This document shows positions 1 to 7,569 of a stretch of DNA of 64,000 nt, one piece after another. A program made the position numbers and the translations under genes. The DNA comes from Gimesia algae (GTDB lineage Bacteria; Planctomycetota; Planctomycetia; Planctomycetales; Planctomycetaceae), in NCBI RefSeq assembly GCF_007746795.1, contig NZ_CP036343.1, positions 5,679,357 through 5,743,356 on the forward strand, written 5' to 3'. Below the pieces are notes generated by a model that was not told the origin of the DNA, made no database searches, and saw nothing but the letters and a program-made list of their open reading frames with translations. Each line of letters starts with the position of its first letter. Position 1 is the stretch's first letter.

Positions 1-195
1 TACACGGAATGATAAGATTTCTACCTCTTGCTGTCGCAGGACTGATCCTGCTGTGATCAATCTGACTCTTGAGTTCTGGTAATCATGAGTTCCGTATAGA
101 ATTGCAGAAAGTCAGACTTGTAAACAGAACTTAAAAATAAGATGCTGAATAAACAGAATCCTCGAAACGTTCTCACAAAATAAAGGGAGTGATTT

Positions 196-1164
196 GTGTC
201 TGCGAAATATCGTGTGTTAATTACGGATCGTGCGTGGCCTGACTGTGAAGTTGAAAAGCGGGAACTGGCGCGCGTTGATGCGGAAGTCATAGAAGCCCCT
301 CCGGGAGCCGATGAAGCAACGTTAGTGGAATGTGCCTCGGGCGTCGATGCGATCGCCACCTGCTGGGCCCAGGTCACTCAGGCAGTCATCGATTCCGCCC
401 CGGACTGCAAAACGATCGCGCGGCTGGGAATCGGTCTGGACAACATTGATGTCGCTCATGCCACTTCACTGAAGATCCCGGTTACGAATGTGCCCGATTA
501 TTGCATTCCGGAAGTAGCCGACCATGCGATTGGCCTGATGCTGGCCAGTTTGAGGAACATCGCCTTTCTAAACCAGCAGACAAAACAGGGGATTTATGAT
601 CTCTCCGCAGCCCCGCTGCCTCGTCGGGTGGGAACGCTGACTCTGGGCCTGTTCGGATTCGGTCTGACAGGACAGGCAGTCGCTGAGCGGGCACGGGCGT
701 TCGGCATGCAGGTAATCGCTACGAACTCGTCGGGTAACGATTACGGGACGGGCACTCGCATGGTTGCGTTCGAGGAGCTGCTGGAAGAAAGCGACGTCAT
801 CTCGATCCATGCACCATTGACAGACGCGACAGAGCATCAGTTTGACGCGGCAGCTTTTCAGAAAATGAAGTCGAATGCGATCATCGTCAATACGGCTCGT
901 GGTGCATTGATTGATTTCGATGCTTTGAAAACAGCGGTGAAAAATGAGGACATTTCGGGAGCGGCGCTGGATGTCTTTGACCCGGAACCCCCTGACCTGT
1001 CTGACCCGTTTTTTCAGCATGACCGGATCATTGCCACACCCCATGCTGCCTTTATTTCCAAAGAGTCACTGGACGAACTTCGACAACAGGCGGCTTGTCA
1101 GGTGGCAGATGTTCTGGTGGGCAAACAGCCCAGTAATGTAGTAAATCCTGCAGTATATGAATAA
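196..1164 (+). CDS. D-isomer-specific 2-hydroxyacid dehydrogenase (NAD-dependent)
   Basis: 322 residues, the usual length for the family. It starts at a GTG preceded by a strong AAAGGGAG ribosome site seven bases upstream. The Rossmann half carries GFGLTG near residues 153-158. The catalytic trio of the family is visible: Arg in NTARGALID, Glu in DVFDPEPPD and His in ATPHAAFIS. Enzymes of this family reduce 2-keto acids or oxidise 2-hydroxy acids in the cytoplasm. The sequence resembles the phosphoglycerate dehydrogenase/CtBP-like branch but lacks a C-terminal regulatory ACT domain, so serine biosynthesis is not implied. The substrate cannot be told from sequence. It is apparently a single-gene unit; the next gene lies 151 bases downstream. 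Confidence 0.85.
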   Translation: MSAKYRVLITDRAWPDCEVEKRELARVDAEVIEAPPGADEATLVECASGVDAIATCWAQVTQAVIDSAPDCKTIARLGIGLDNIDVAHATSLKIPVTNVPDYCIPEVADHAIGLMLASLRNIAFLNQQTKQGIYDLSAAPLPRRVGTLTLGLFGFGLTGQAVAERARAFGMQVIATNSSGNDYGTGTRMVAFEELLEESDVISIHAPLTDATEHQFDAAAFQKMKSNAIIVNTARGALIDFDALKTAVKNEDISGAALDVFDPEPPDLSDPFFQHDRIIATPHAAFISKESLDELRQQAACQVADVLVGKQPSNVVNPAVYE

Positions 1165-1315
1165 TCGCTACCACCCGCAGAAGGATGTCGGAAAACTGCA
1201 TCACCGAGGCCGTGTATCCCGCTGAGACTGCTTTCACATAAGCTAGGCTAACCGTAGCTGTCCTTTATTTTTAGCTTAAAACATGTGAAAGGTTAACAGA
1301 CTCAGGTACGAATGG

Positions 1316-2971
1316 ATGGAAGCCGGTCAAGACGCTCCTCAACCTGATCCGCAGACACCGCAGATCGATTCACTGTCTGAACAAGGCTCTGAATCTGATC
1401 GTCAGGAGGAACGTACGCGCATCGCAGCAGAGGTCGAAAGACAGGAAGCTCAATTGATCGCCCAATGGGATGCTGAAAAGATTCAGCACATGGCGGAGTT
1501 GGAAACCGAACTCCTGGAAAAAGAGGAGCTGGTAGAGAGACTCACCGAACAGCTGACTCAAGTCGCAGAACGCCTGGAACGCAGTCAGCATACCAGCCAC
1601 GAGTTGAAAGCCGCGGACAACCACCGGATTCAGGAACTGGAATCGATTCGACGGGAAGAAGAGGCGTTGATTGCGGCGCTCAAGGACCGCTTATCGCAGG
1701 TGGCAGAACAACTAGAACGCAGCCAGCAGAACCAGCATGAACTGACGGAATCGGATCTGCAACGTCTGCAGGAACTCGAAACGGAACTGCGGGAAAAAGA
1801 AACGCTGGTCAGCACTCTTACCGCACGGTTGTCGGAACTTGCGGAACAACTCAAAGTCACCCAGCGTGAAAAAGAAGAGCTGAGTGCGGCAGATCAGCAG
1901 CGAATTTTAGAACTGCAGACGGAACTCGAAGAAAAAGAGCAGTTGGTCGTTATCCTGACGGAACGCCTGGAACAGGTCGCCGAACAACTGGACCGCAGAC
2001 ACCGCACGGGTGCTGATCGTGGCATGACCATTTCCAATGGAATTCCCCCTGAGGTCATCGAAGAACAACAGAAACTGACACAGGATCTGCATTCACTGCT
2101 TGAACAATGGCAGGGCATGGAGACGGAATCAGCCCTGACTCAAATTCAACTGCAGATTGCCGAGCTCAAACAGGTAGTACAAGCTGGTTTCGAAAAGAGC
2201 CCTGCTGCCCCCCAACCTGCCAGCCTGGTTGATTACCTCTCTTCACCAACCGTTCCCGGCACCGAAGAATCAGAGGTCCATGAAGCAGAAACCGTCGAAG
2301 AAGAATCTCAGGCTTCCGAACCCGAGGAAACGAATCCCGGTGAAGTCGATGCAGATTCGACAGTCAGCGGCTGGGAGGCCATGAAGCAGAAACTGATGTC
2401 AGGGCAGGGAGTGGATGTCTCCATGGATCTGGCACGCAAGGATGCCCCCAAACCGAAACCACAAGTGAAACCGGAAACTCCCGCCAGCTTGCTATTGAAA
2501 TCAGAGCCAGCTGATTCTGTTGGTCGTACGCTGGCAAGCTATAAACCTCCGATTCCAGAAGCCCCTTCAGAAATTGATGAAGAGTCGGCCTCACCAGATC
2601 AACTGGTCGCAGCGATTCGTGAACGAGATCAGTATATCAGCGCATTAATCAAACGCTTGCGCGAAGCAGAAACAGCCGTCATCCCCGTCAACTGGGATCA
2701 ACTGAATAATGCCCCCGCTGAGCTATTGGAACAGTTACAGACCTTGCATCACGATCTGGAACACAGTCTGGGGCTGGCCGAGGTAGAGATTTCCATTGAG
2801 CGCGCCCGTCTGTCACGCACTCAGTCGATGTTGCAGAGCCGTGAAGAACAGATTCGTAAAAAAGAAAAACAATTGGGTCTGAACCTGGAACGCAGCGAGC
2901 AAGAAGAAGTCCCGGCGGAAAAGCCTTTGAATGACGACCAGAAAAAACGCTGGCTCGGCTTTCTAAACTAG
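1316..2971 (+). CDS. Coiled-coil repeat protein of unknown function
   Basis: 551 residues with no signal peptide or membrane segment, so probably cytoplasmic. Residues 61-232 are three full and one partial copy of a 46-residue helical unit that begins EL(E/Q) and contains a QVAEQLERS-like core. Residues 240-300 continue as predicted helix. An acidic, proline-containing middle (about 300-430) is followed by a second coiled coil (about 440-550) ending in KKRWLGFLN. The ATG at 1316 is used; an out-of-frame ATG lies four bases upstream. The composition suggests a structural or scaffolding protein, but no known family was recognised. Confidence 0.8.
   Translation: MEAGQDAPQPDPQTPQIDSLSEQGSESDRQEERTRIAAEVERQEAQLIAQWDAEKIQHMAELETELLEKEELVERLTEQLTQVAERLERSQHTSHELKAADNHRIQELESIRREEEALIAALKDRLSQVAEQLERSQQNQHELTESDLQRLQELETELREKETLVSTLTARLSELAEQLKVTQREKEELSAADQQRILELQTELEEKEQLVVILTERLEQVAEQLDRRHRTGADRGMTISNGIPPEVIEEQQKLTQDLHSLLEQWQGMETESALTQIQLQIAELKQVVQAGFEKSPAAPQPASLVDYLSSPTVPGTEESEVHEAETVEEESQASEPEETNPGEVDADSTVSGWEAMKQKLMSGQGVDVSMDLARKDAPKPKPQVKPETPASLLLKSEPADSVGRTLASYKPPIPEAPSEIDEESASPDQLVAAIRERDQYISALIKRLREAETAVIPVNWDQLNNAPAELLEQLQTLHHDLEHSLGLAEVEISIERARLSRTQSMLQSREEQIRKKEKQLGLNLERSEQEEVPAEKPLNDDQKKRWLGFLN
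1496..2011 (+). repeat. 46-codon tandem repeats inside the coiled-coil gene
   Basis: Four in-frame units, near 1496-1633, 1634-1771, 1772-1909 and a partial copy at 1910-2011. Each codes for a segment starting EL(E/Q)(T/S) and carrying (S/T)(Q/E)(V/L)AE(Q/R)L about 20 residues later. The copies are diverged at the DNA level, so the duplication is old and under selection for helix pattern rather than recent slippage. Confidence 0.75.
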
Positions 2972-3098
2972 TGGAGTGTCATTTTTAAATTTTGGGTTGA
3001 TCGATATCAAGAGAGTGCGACAACGGAGCACGTGAACAACACACCCCAACCCTCCATTTGTAGCTTGACAAAGCACTAGAGAGCATCACATTTAACCA

Positions 3099-3147
3099 TA
3101 GCGTCTCTCGATCTATCATACTCGATCCAAATGCCCCTGAGACGCTA
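3099..3147. repeat. Inverted repeat TAGCGTCTC/GAGACGCTA in an intergenic gap
   Basis: A perfect 9-bp inverted repeat at 3099-3107 and 3139-3147 with a 31-base loop. It lies between the convergent coiled-coil and sulfatase genes. There is no T-run after either arm, so it is not a classic terminator. Confidence 0.4.
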
Positions 3148-3207
3148 CAGTAAAACTGGACACAGGCAAAAAGTGAACTCGCTTGGTTCAAACGCGCAAA
3201 CCATTGC

Positions 3208-3228
3208 CCCTGAAGTTCTGCTTCAGGG
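3208..3228. repeat. Hairpin spanning the stop codon of the sulfatase gene
   Basis: CCCTGAAG (3208-3215) and CTTCAGGG (3221-3228) pair perfectly around a five-base loop. The minus-strand sulfatase stop codon (3223-3225) sits in one arm. There is no U-tract, so it may act as an mRNA 3'-end stabiliser rather than a terminator. Confidence 0.4.
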
Positions 3229-4788
3229 AACCTGTTTTCCCCGTTGATGTTTTTGCTGCGCAACACCGGTTTTTTCGGCCCACTGCAGCCAGTCTGCTTT
3301 CATCTGCGCGACACGGTCGGGGTATTCCGATGCGAGATTCTTGGTCTCGGTACGGTCCTGTTCCAGATCGTACAGTTCCCAGCGATTGATGGTACGGTCT
3401 GCTACCAGTTTCCATTTCCCCTGACGTACAGCCTGATTATTTCTCAGTTCCCAGAACAGGGAAGCATGGGGCTTGCGTGTTTCTCCCCGAAGGATGGGCA
3501 CAATACTTTTTCCATCGACGGGGAGGATTTTGTGAGCTTGAAACGTCGTCGGGTATTCGGTTTCTGCCAGTTCGACACAGGTGGGCATGACATCGATGAT
3601 ATGAGCCGGCTGACGAGTGAGGGAATCTGCCTGGATCTTGCCGGGCCAGCGCACGATTAACGGCGTCGAAATGCCCCCTTCGTGCATCCACGTCTTAAAG
3701 CGGCGAAACGGTGTATTCTGCGGAAAGGCCCAGCTCGGACCACAGGTGGTATAATATTCTTTGAGACCGGGAATCTGCTCTGGATTCGCTCCGCCGGGCT
3801 CGCTGGCATCGGGTCCATTATCGGAGAGAAACATGACAACCGTATTGTCGTCCACACCGGTCTCTTTCAATGTCGCCATCAGGCGGCCGATATTCTGATC
3901 CATACAATCAATCATCGCTGCGTAGACTTCCATGCGTCGTTCCTGCCAGTCGCGCGGATACTTGTCCTGTTCCCAGTCGGCTGATTCCGGGTCGCGGGCC
4001 GGCAGTTTCCAGCTGGGATCGACGAGCCCCATTTTTGACTGTCGCTGATAACGTTCATTGCGTAATGTTTCCCAGCCGGCTGCATAACGTCCCTTATATT
4101 TTGCAATATCTTTCGGCTTCGCATGCAGGGGATAATGCGGGGCGGTGTAGCAGAGATGCAGGAAGAAAGGTTTGTCAGTCTCGGAATAGGTTTTGATTTC
4201 CTGAATCGCGTGATCAGTAAAGGCATCGGTTGTGTAAAAGTTTTCGGGGAACTCGGTGATGCGCGTGGTGTTTTCAGCGAAGAAGCGGGAACCGTCTCCT
4301 GTGATCCCCCGTTTGAATTTCGGGTCGCGATAGTAGGGATCAAAAAAATTACAGCAGCCATCCAGCAGGCCATAAAAATCCTGGAACCCACGATAAACAG
4401 GGTGAGTCGATTCGGTTCGCCCCAGATGCCATTTTCCGCTGAGTGCCGTCTGGTAGCCCGCCTGCTGCAGAACTTCGCCGATCGTCACCATGTTGCGGTT
4501 CAGATGCGGTCGGGGATAGCGGGGATACAGGCCGGTCACCAGTGAAGCACGCGTCGTCCAGCAGACAGCATTGTTATAGAACTGGGTAAATCGCAGCCCC
4601 TCTTTCGCCATGCGATCCAGGTTGGGTGTCTGCACTTCACCGCCGTAACAGCCGATGTCCGACCAGCCCATGTCATCGCACATAATCAAAATGATATTGG
4701 GGCGTTTATCTTTTTCTGCTGCCTGAACTGTCGATTGAAAGTCAGACAATAACAGTAAGGCCAACAGCAGAGCAGTACACAACTTCAT
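3223..4788 (-). CDS. Secreted sulfatase (arylsulfatase family, formylglycine-dependent)
   Basis: 521 residues with a Sec signal peptide (hydrophobic residues 4-16, probable cleavage after VQAA near 24). The mature part opens with NIILIMCDDMGWSD, whose Asp pair (38-39) binds calcium in this family. The formylglycine site is C76 in CWTTRAS, a C-x-T-x-R variant of C-x-P/A-x-R. Later metal-site residues appear in the MFLSDNGPD segment. It would hydrolyse sulfate esters, probably of sulfated polysaccharide, in the periplasm or outside. The ATG is preceded by GGAG nine bases upstream. It lies 31 bases after the acyltransferase remnant on the same strand and could share its transcript. Confidence 0.92.
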   Translation of the reverse strand: MKLCTALLLALLLLSDFQSTVQAAEKDKRPNIILIMCDDMGWSDIGCYGGEVQTPNLDRMAKEGLRFTQFYNNAVCWTTRASLVTGLYPRYPRPHLNRNMVTIGEVLQQAGYQTALSGKWHLGRTESTHPVYRGFQDFYGLLDGCCNFFDPYYRDPKFKRGITGDGSRFFAENTTRITEFPENFYTTDAFTDHAIQEIKTYSETDKPFFLHLCYTAPHYPLHAKPKDIAKYKGRYAAGWETLRNERYQRQSKMGLVDPSWKLPARDPESADWEQDKYPRDWQERRMEVYAAMIDCMDQNIGRLMATLKETGVDDNTVVMFLSDNGPDASEPGGANPEQIPGLKEYYTTCGPSWAFPQNTPFRRFKTWMHEGGISTPLIVRWPGKIQADSLTRQPAHIIDVMPTCVELAETEYPTTFQAHKILPVDGKSIVPILRGETRKPHASLFWELRNNQAVRQGKWKLVADRTINRWELYDLEQDRTETKNLASEYPDRVAQMKADWLQWAEKTGVAQQKHQRGKQVP

Positions 4789-4819
4789 CAGTCAGAACTC
4801 CATGGGTTAAATCATATGC

Positions 4820-5152
4820 TTATGGTTCCGGTTTGGGATCCTGTATCCATGATCGTGGCTGACTGCAGGTAATGCAATACTTCTGCAGTTCCAGAAAGGC
4901 TTCTTTAATCGCATTCACCAGCTGTTCCCCGTTTTCGGCATCCGGCAATGCTTCCCCGACAATCACATCACAGTTGAAGGGAACCAGTAAGGCTTCTCCC
5001 CGTGGTAAAGCTCGCCCCAGACCATGCATCATGACCGGTGTCACTCTGGTATCAGAGCGATCGTGTACGATATGATAGATGCCGCGTTTGATTTCACTGA
5101 GTTCTTCCGGATTCCCGCGGCTCCCTTCGGGAAACAGAATCAGAATGTGTCC
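4820..5152 (-). pseudogene. 3' remnant of a PlsC-type lysophospholipid acyltransferase
   Basis: The reading frame continues upstream of the first internal ATG (5044) to a TAG at 5153-5155 and codes about 110 residues. It contains FPEGSRG, the glycerophosphate-binding block III of PlsC acyltransferases, directly after HILIL, followed by the usual tail with PVMMHGLG and LLVPFNCDVIVGEAL. The HxxxxD catalytic block and everything N-terminal to it are missing. A full gene would need about 100-150 more codons. The break coincides with the fused short frame at 5094-5207, so a deletion (or an assembly error) is inferred. A product started at the internal ATG would not be catalytic. Confidence 0.75.
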
Positions 5153-5207
5153 CTAGCCCCAGAACCACCAGCATGACGTTAAAGGAGTGAGGCGGGATAT
5201 TGAACAT
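5094..5207 (-). pseudogene. 5' stub of a membrane-protein gene, possibly CdsA-like, fused to the plsC remnant
   Basis: An ATG at 5207 lies two bases after the stop of the CDP-alcohol phosphatidyltransferase gene, with GGAAG just upstream, so it has a normal coupled start. The first 18 residues (MFNIPPHSFNVMLVVLGL) look like the beginning of a membrane protein. After about position 5153 the frame runs out of phase through the PlsC remnant and stops at 5094-5096, giving only 37 residues. Phosphatidate cytidylyltransferase is a guess from operon logic (such genes often sit beside CDP-alcohol transferases and PlsC), not from sequence. Confidence 0.5.
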
Positions 5208-5209
5208 TT

Positions 5210-5851
5210 TCAGGCTTCCAGGAACCGGTAGGCGGAAACAGTGCGGCGAATGCAGGTGATGACGCAGCCAGCGATGATGACAATCAAAGCGATCAACAAC
5301 GTATAGTCTGTCTGTTGGAAAACCACTTCCAGCGCGGTGATCACACAGGCAATCGTGAGGACTGCCATGCGATGCTGCTTGGCCATTGGTCCTTTGAAAT
5401 CAACGGGAGCCCCGATACTGGCATTCAAGGTGCGAATGTAAGCCGTCATCACGGCGAGCAGACCCGCACACCAGCCGAGTTCGCCCCCATAGCTGACAAT
5501 GTGAATGGCATAGCCGGCGGAAACCAGAATCAGCGGGTCGGCAATGCGATCGGGGATATCATTAAATAATTCGCCGGACTTTGTACTTTTGCCCCCTTCG
5601 ACGGCGACCATGCCATCAAACAGGTTGCACAGCAGACGACACTGAATCATCAGCCCCGCCAGGATCAACAGCCACCAGTAAGCATAGTGCGCAAACAGCA
5701 GAAAACAGGCTGCTGCCAGCAGAGCAAAAAAAACACTGGTCACCGAAATCTGATTCGGCGTGATATTTTTGCCGCTCAGATAACGGGCGAATGTATTGAC
5801 CAGTTTGACATCGCGGACTTTAAGCGGACGCCGTGCGCTGGGTTCATTCAT
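5210..5851 (-). CDS. CDP-alcohol phosphatidyltransferase family membrane enzyme
   Basis: 213 residues from the ATG at 5851, which overlaps the end of the upstream gene as ATGAATGA, a sign of translational coupling; a longer frame up to 5920 lies inside that gene and is less likely. The family block is present as DG-MV-A, then G-ELF-N-DIP-D: the Arg after Ala is Val, and the first Asp of the final pair is Asn. Five to six hydrophobic segments follow. Enzymes of this family move a phosphatidyl group from CDP-diacylglycerol to an alcohol in the membrane. From memory, the Asn is also seen in YnbA-like members, so this may be a divergent subfamily rather than a dead enzyme. Confidence 0.8.
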   Translation of the reverse strand: MNEPSARRPLKVRDVKLVNTFARYLSGKNITPNQISVTSVFFALLAAACFLLFAHYAYWWLLILAGLMIQCRLLCNLFDGMVAVEGGKSTKSGELFNDIPDRIADPLILVSAGYAIHIVSYGGELGWCAGLLAVMTAYIRTLNASIGAPVDFKGPMAKQHRMAVLTIACVITALEVVFQQTDYTLLIALIVIIAGCVITCIRRTVSAYRFLEA

Positions 5852-6254
5852 ATTGACTGCTTCTCTGCTGATGAATTCGGAGTAATTTAAACGACGTAAA
5901 CAGGCAGAAAGAAAAGGCAACCGTTAAGGCAGGTAAAATTGTCGCCAGGATGCGGGGCGTGCCCATCACTAAGTGAACGGTATAAAGAAACAGACTGGTA
6001 CAACAGACGACGACCACGGCAGGCAACAGCACCTTCGTAAATGGATGATGAAACCGGTGAAACAGTAATGTGACGGCGTGTACCATGAACAGGGTGATCA
6101 TGAAACTGGCGGTCCCCTGTGTCAGCCCTGAAACGAGCCCTGACTCTGCCAAAGCCTGTGAATTGATGTGATAGGCCCAACCTCCCCACAGCATAAATGC
6201 CAGAACAGCAGACAGCAGATTGAAAAAACGTGACGTTCGAGCATATTGATCCAT
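5844..6254 (-). CDS. Small four-helix membrane protein of unknown function
   Basis: 136 residues with four hydrophobic stretches (about 10-30, 44-62, 70-93 and 100-122), short loops and a basic C-terminus, so an integral inner-membrane protein. It is not recognised as a family member. Its stop codon overlaps the start of the CDP-alcohol phosphatidyltransferase gene, so the two are almost certainly co-transcribed and may act together in phospholipid head-group metabolism; that role is inferred only from position. Confidence 0.7.
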   Translation of the reverse strand: MDQYARTSRFFNLLSAVLAFMLWGGWAYHINSQALAESGLVSGLTQGTASFMITLFMVHAVTLLFHRFHHPFTKVLLPAVVVVCCTSLFLYTVHLVMGTPRILATILPALTVAFSFCLFTSFKLLRIHQQRSSQYE

Positions 6255-6728
6255 AAAATAACGTAATCCACACGATGTAAATGATAATTGTGATCTTTCA
6301 TGACCCGATGGGAATCAGATCGGACCGGAATGAAGTCCTTCTTCCTTGAAAGATATACTGGCAAGACACAATCAGTTAAGCAAGTAGGAAATCATGAGAT
6401 GGCAGACAGATTTACCACCCTGTTTTCAAACAGGCGCTTTGATTCGGTTGTCAAGCTGTTATGATCGTGCCCGGTAACAACTTTTTCACTTCTAAAAACC
6501 ACTGAAAGCGCAAGAATTCGCATTCATGTCAACCACCACATTGCCTCCGGAATCGCGCAGAATTACGCCGAAATTTAATCTCGTCCTCTTTACTTTAATT
6601 CCCTGGCAGGGATCATCAAATTCAGCCTTGTTGCTAAAGTGGGCTTCGGCGGATTGATGCTGGGGCTGAGTTGAGTATTCAGTTCTGCATTAATCAAACT
6701 CTCACTTAGACTTCCCCTAAGATTCCTT
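6255..6728. other. Gap of about 470 bases with no convincing gene
   Basis: It holds the upstream region of the phospholipid operon and a 43-codon plus-strand frame from ATG 6526. Beyond about 6605 a neighbouring frame reads AGIIKFSLVAKVGFGGLMLG, which looks membrane-like. This could be a frameshifted gene scrap, but there is too little to support a call. Confidence 0.4.
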
Positions 6729-6869
6729 TTAAGATTCTGTATTTTCTTCCAGCACTGCAATCCGTGTTTCCAGGGCTTTCACCAGAGTGGAGAGTCGATT
6801 AGCTTCCGCCAGAGCGCCCACCCCCAGTGAAAACCCCATTAACCCAAATATCCAGGTAAAGCCTTCCAT
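6729..6869 (-). CDS. 46-residue membrane-anchored miniprotein
   Basis: A short frame, MEGFTWIFGLMGFSLGVGAL followed by a charged helix ending in LEENTES. ACAGGAGA sits six bases before the ATG, a strong ribosome site. Residues 4-20 form one membrane helix and residues 21-44 an amphipathic, coiled-coil-like helix with heptad leucines/valines (LSTLVKALETRIAVLEE). The good ribosome site and clean topology argue it is translated. It lies 54 bases downstream of the 198-residue membrane protein gene on the same strand. The function is unknown; small bitopic proteins of this form often bind a membrane partner. Confidence 0.6.
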   Translation of the reverse strand: MEGFTWIFGLMGFSLGVGALAEANRLSTLVKALETRIAVLEENTES

Positions 6870-6923
6870 TACATCTCCTGTCCTGCTTGAGCAAGCACTT
6901 CATTTTGAATCGCGAAGAATGTG

Positions 6924-7520
6924 TTACACAATAAAATAAGCGAACAACATCAGAAGGATGGCAATTACGAATGCACAGACGATAGAAATACCAATGGGAG
7001 TGCGAAAAAAGGATTCCACACCCAGCTGAGTAGAATGCACGGTTTGAAACTCGAACCGATAATTACCGGCGGTGACCGGGTCCCGACTGAAGGGAACTTC
7101 TACCAGTGCATCGGAAATCAGTTTATCCTGATCCTGCAATCGGATGCCGACAATATCATCGATGTTAATCGGTTTTTTGAGCCTCCAGACCAGGCCTTCA
7201 GTGGCAGAAGTATCAGGTTTGGCTCCCAGTTTGTAGCCAATCAGTTCCTGGGTGATAATCAGCAGCTCATAATCGGGCAGTGCTTCTTTCTGTTTGATCA
7301 GTGGAATGTCATGATCGCGGGGTTCCGCGGCGGCATCAAGGGCCGTGACTTTGACCTCTTTCAAGCCTTCACTCTGCATCGCAGCGATAATCACACAAGA
7401 CAGGACGCTGCCAATAATGACGATACAACAAACCCAGCTGGTTAATTTCCAGGGAGAGACTGCGGTTTTCACCGCCTGTGGATCTGGCTGCTGCGGATCT
7501 GATTCCGGTGCGTCTGTCAT
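6924..7520 (-). CDS. Two-helix membrane protein of unknown function
   Basis: 198 residues. A proline/glutamine-rich cytoplasmic N-terminus leads to a membrane helix at about 27-48, an extracytoplasmic domain of about 120 residues rich in beta-type sequence, and a second helix at about 173-197 ending at the C-terminus. No family was recognised. It follows the propeller-protein gene by 49 bases on the same strand and precedes the 46-residue miniprotein, so the three may form one transcript. Confidence 0.7.
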   Translation of the reverse strand: MTDAPESDPQQPDPQAVKTAVSPWKLTSWVCCIVIIGSVLSCVIIAAMQSEGLKEVKVTALDAAAEPRDHDIPLIKQKEALPDYELLIITQELIGYKLGAKPDTSATEGLVWRLKKPINIDDIVGIRLQDQDKLISDALVEVPFSRDPVTAGNYRFEFQTVHSTQLGVESFFRTPIGISIVCAFVIAILLMLFAYFIV

Positions 7521-7569
7521 GTGATTTCACTTTATCATTTATCAGAGTTGTGCAATTCATCGATCCATC

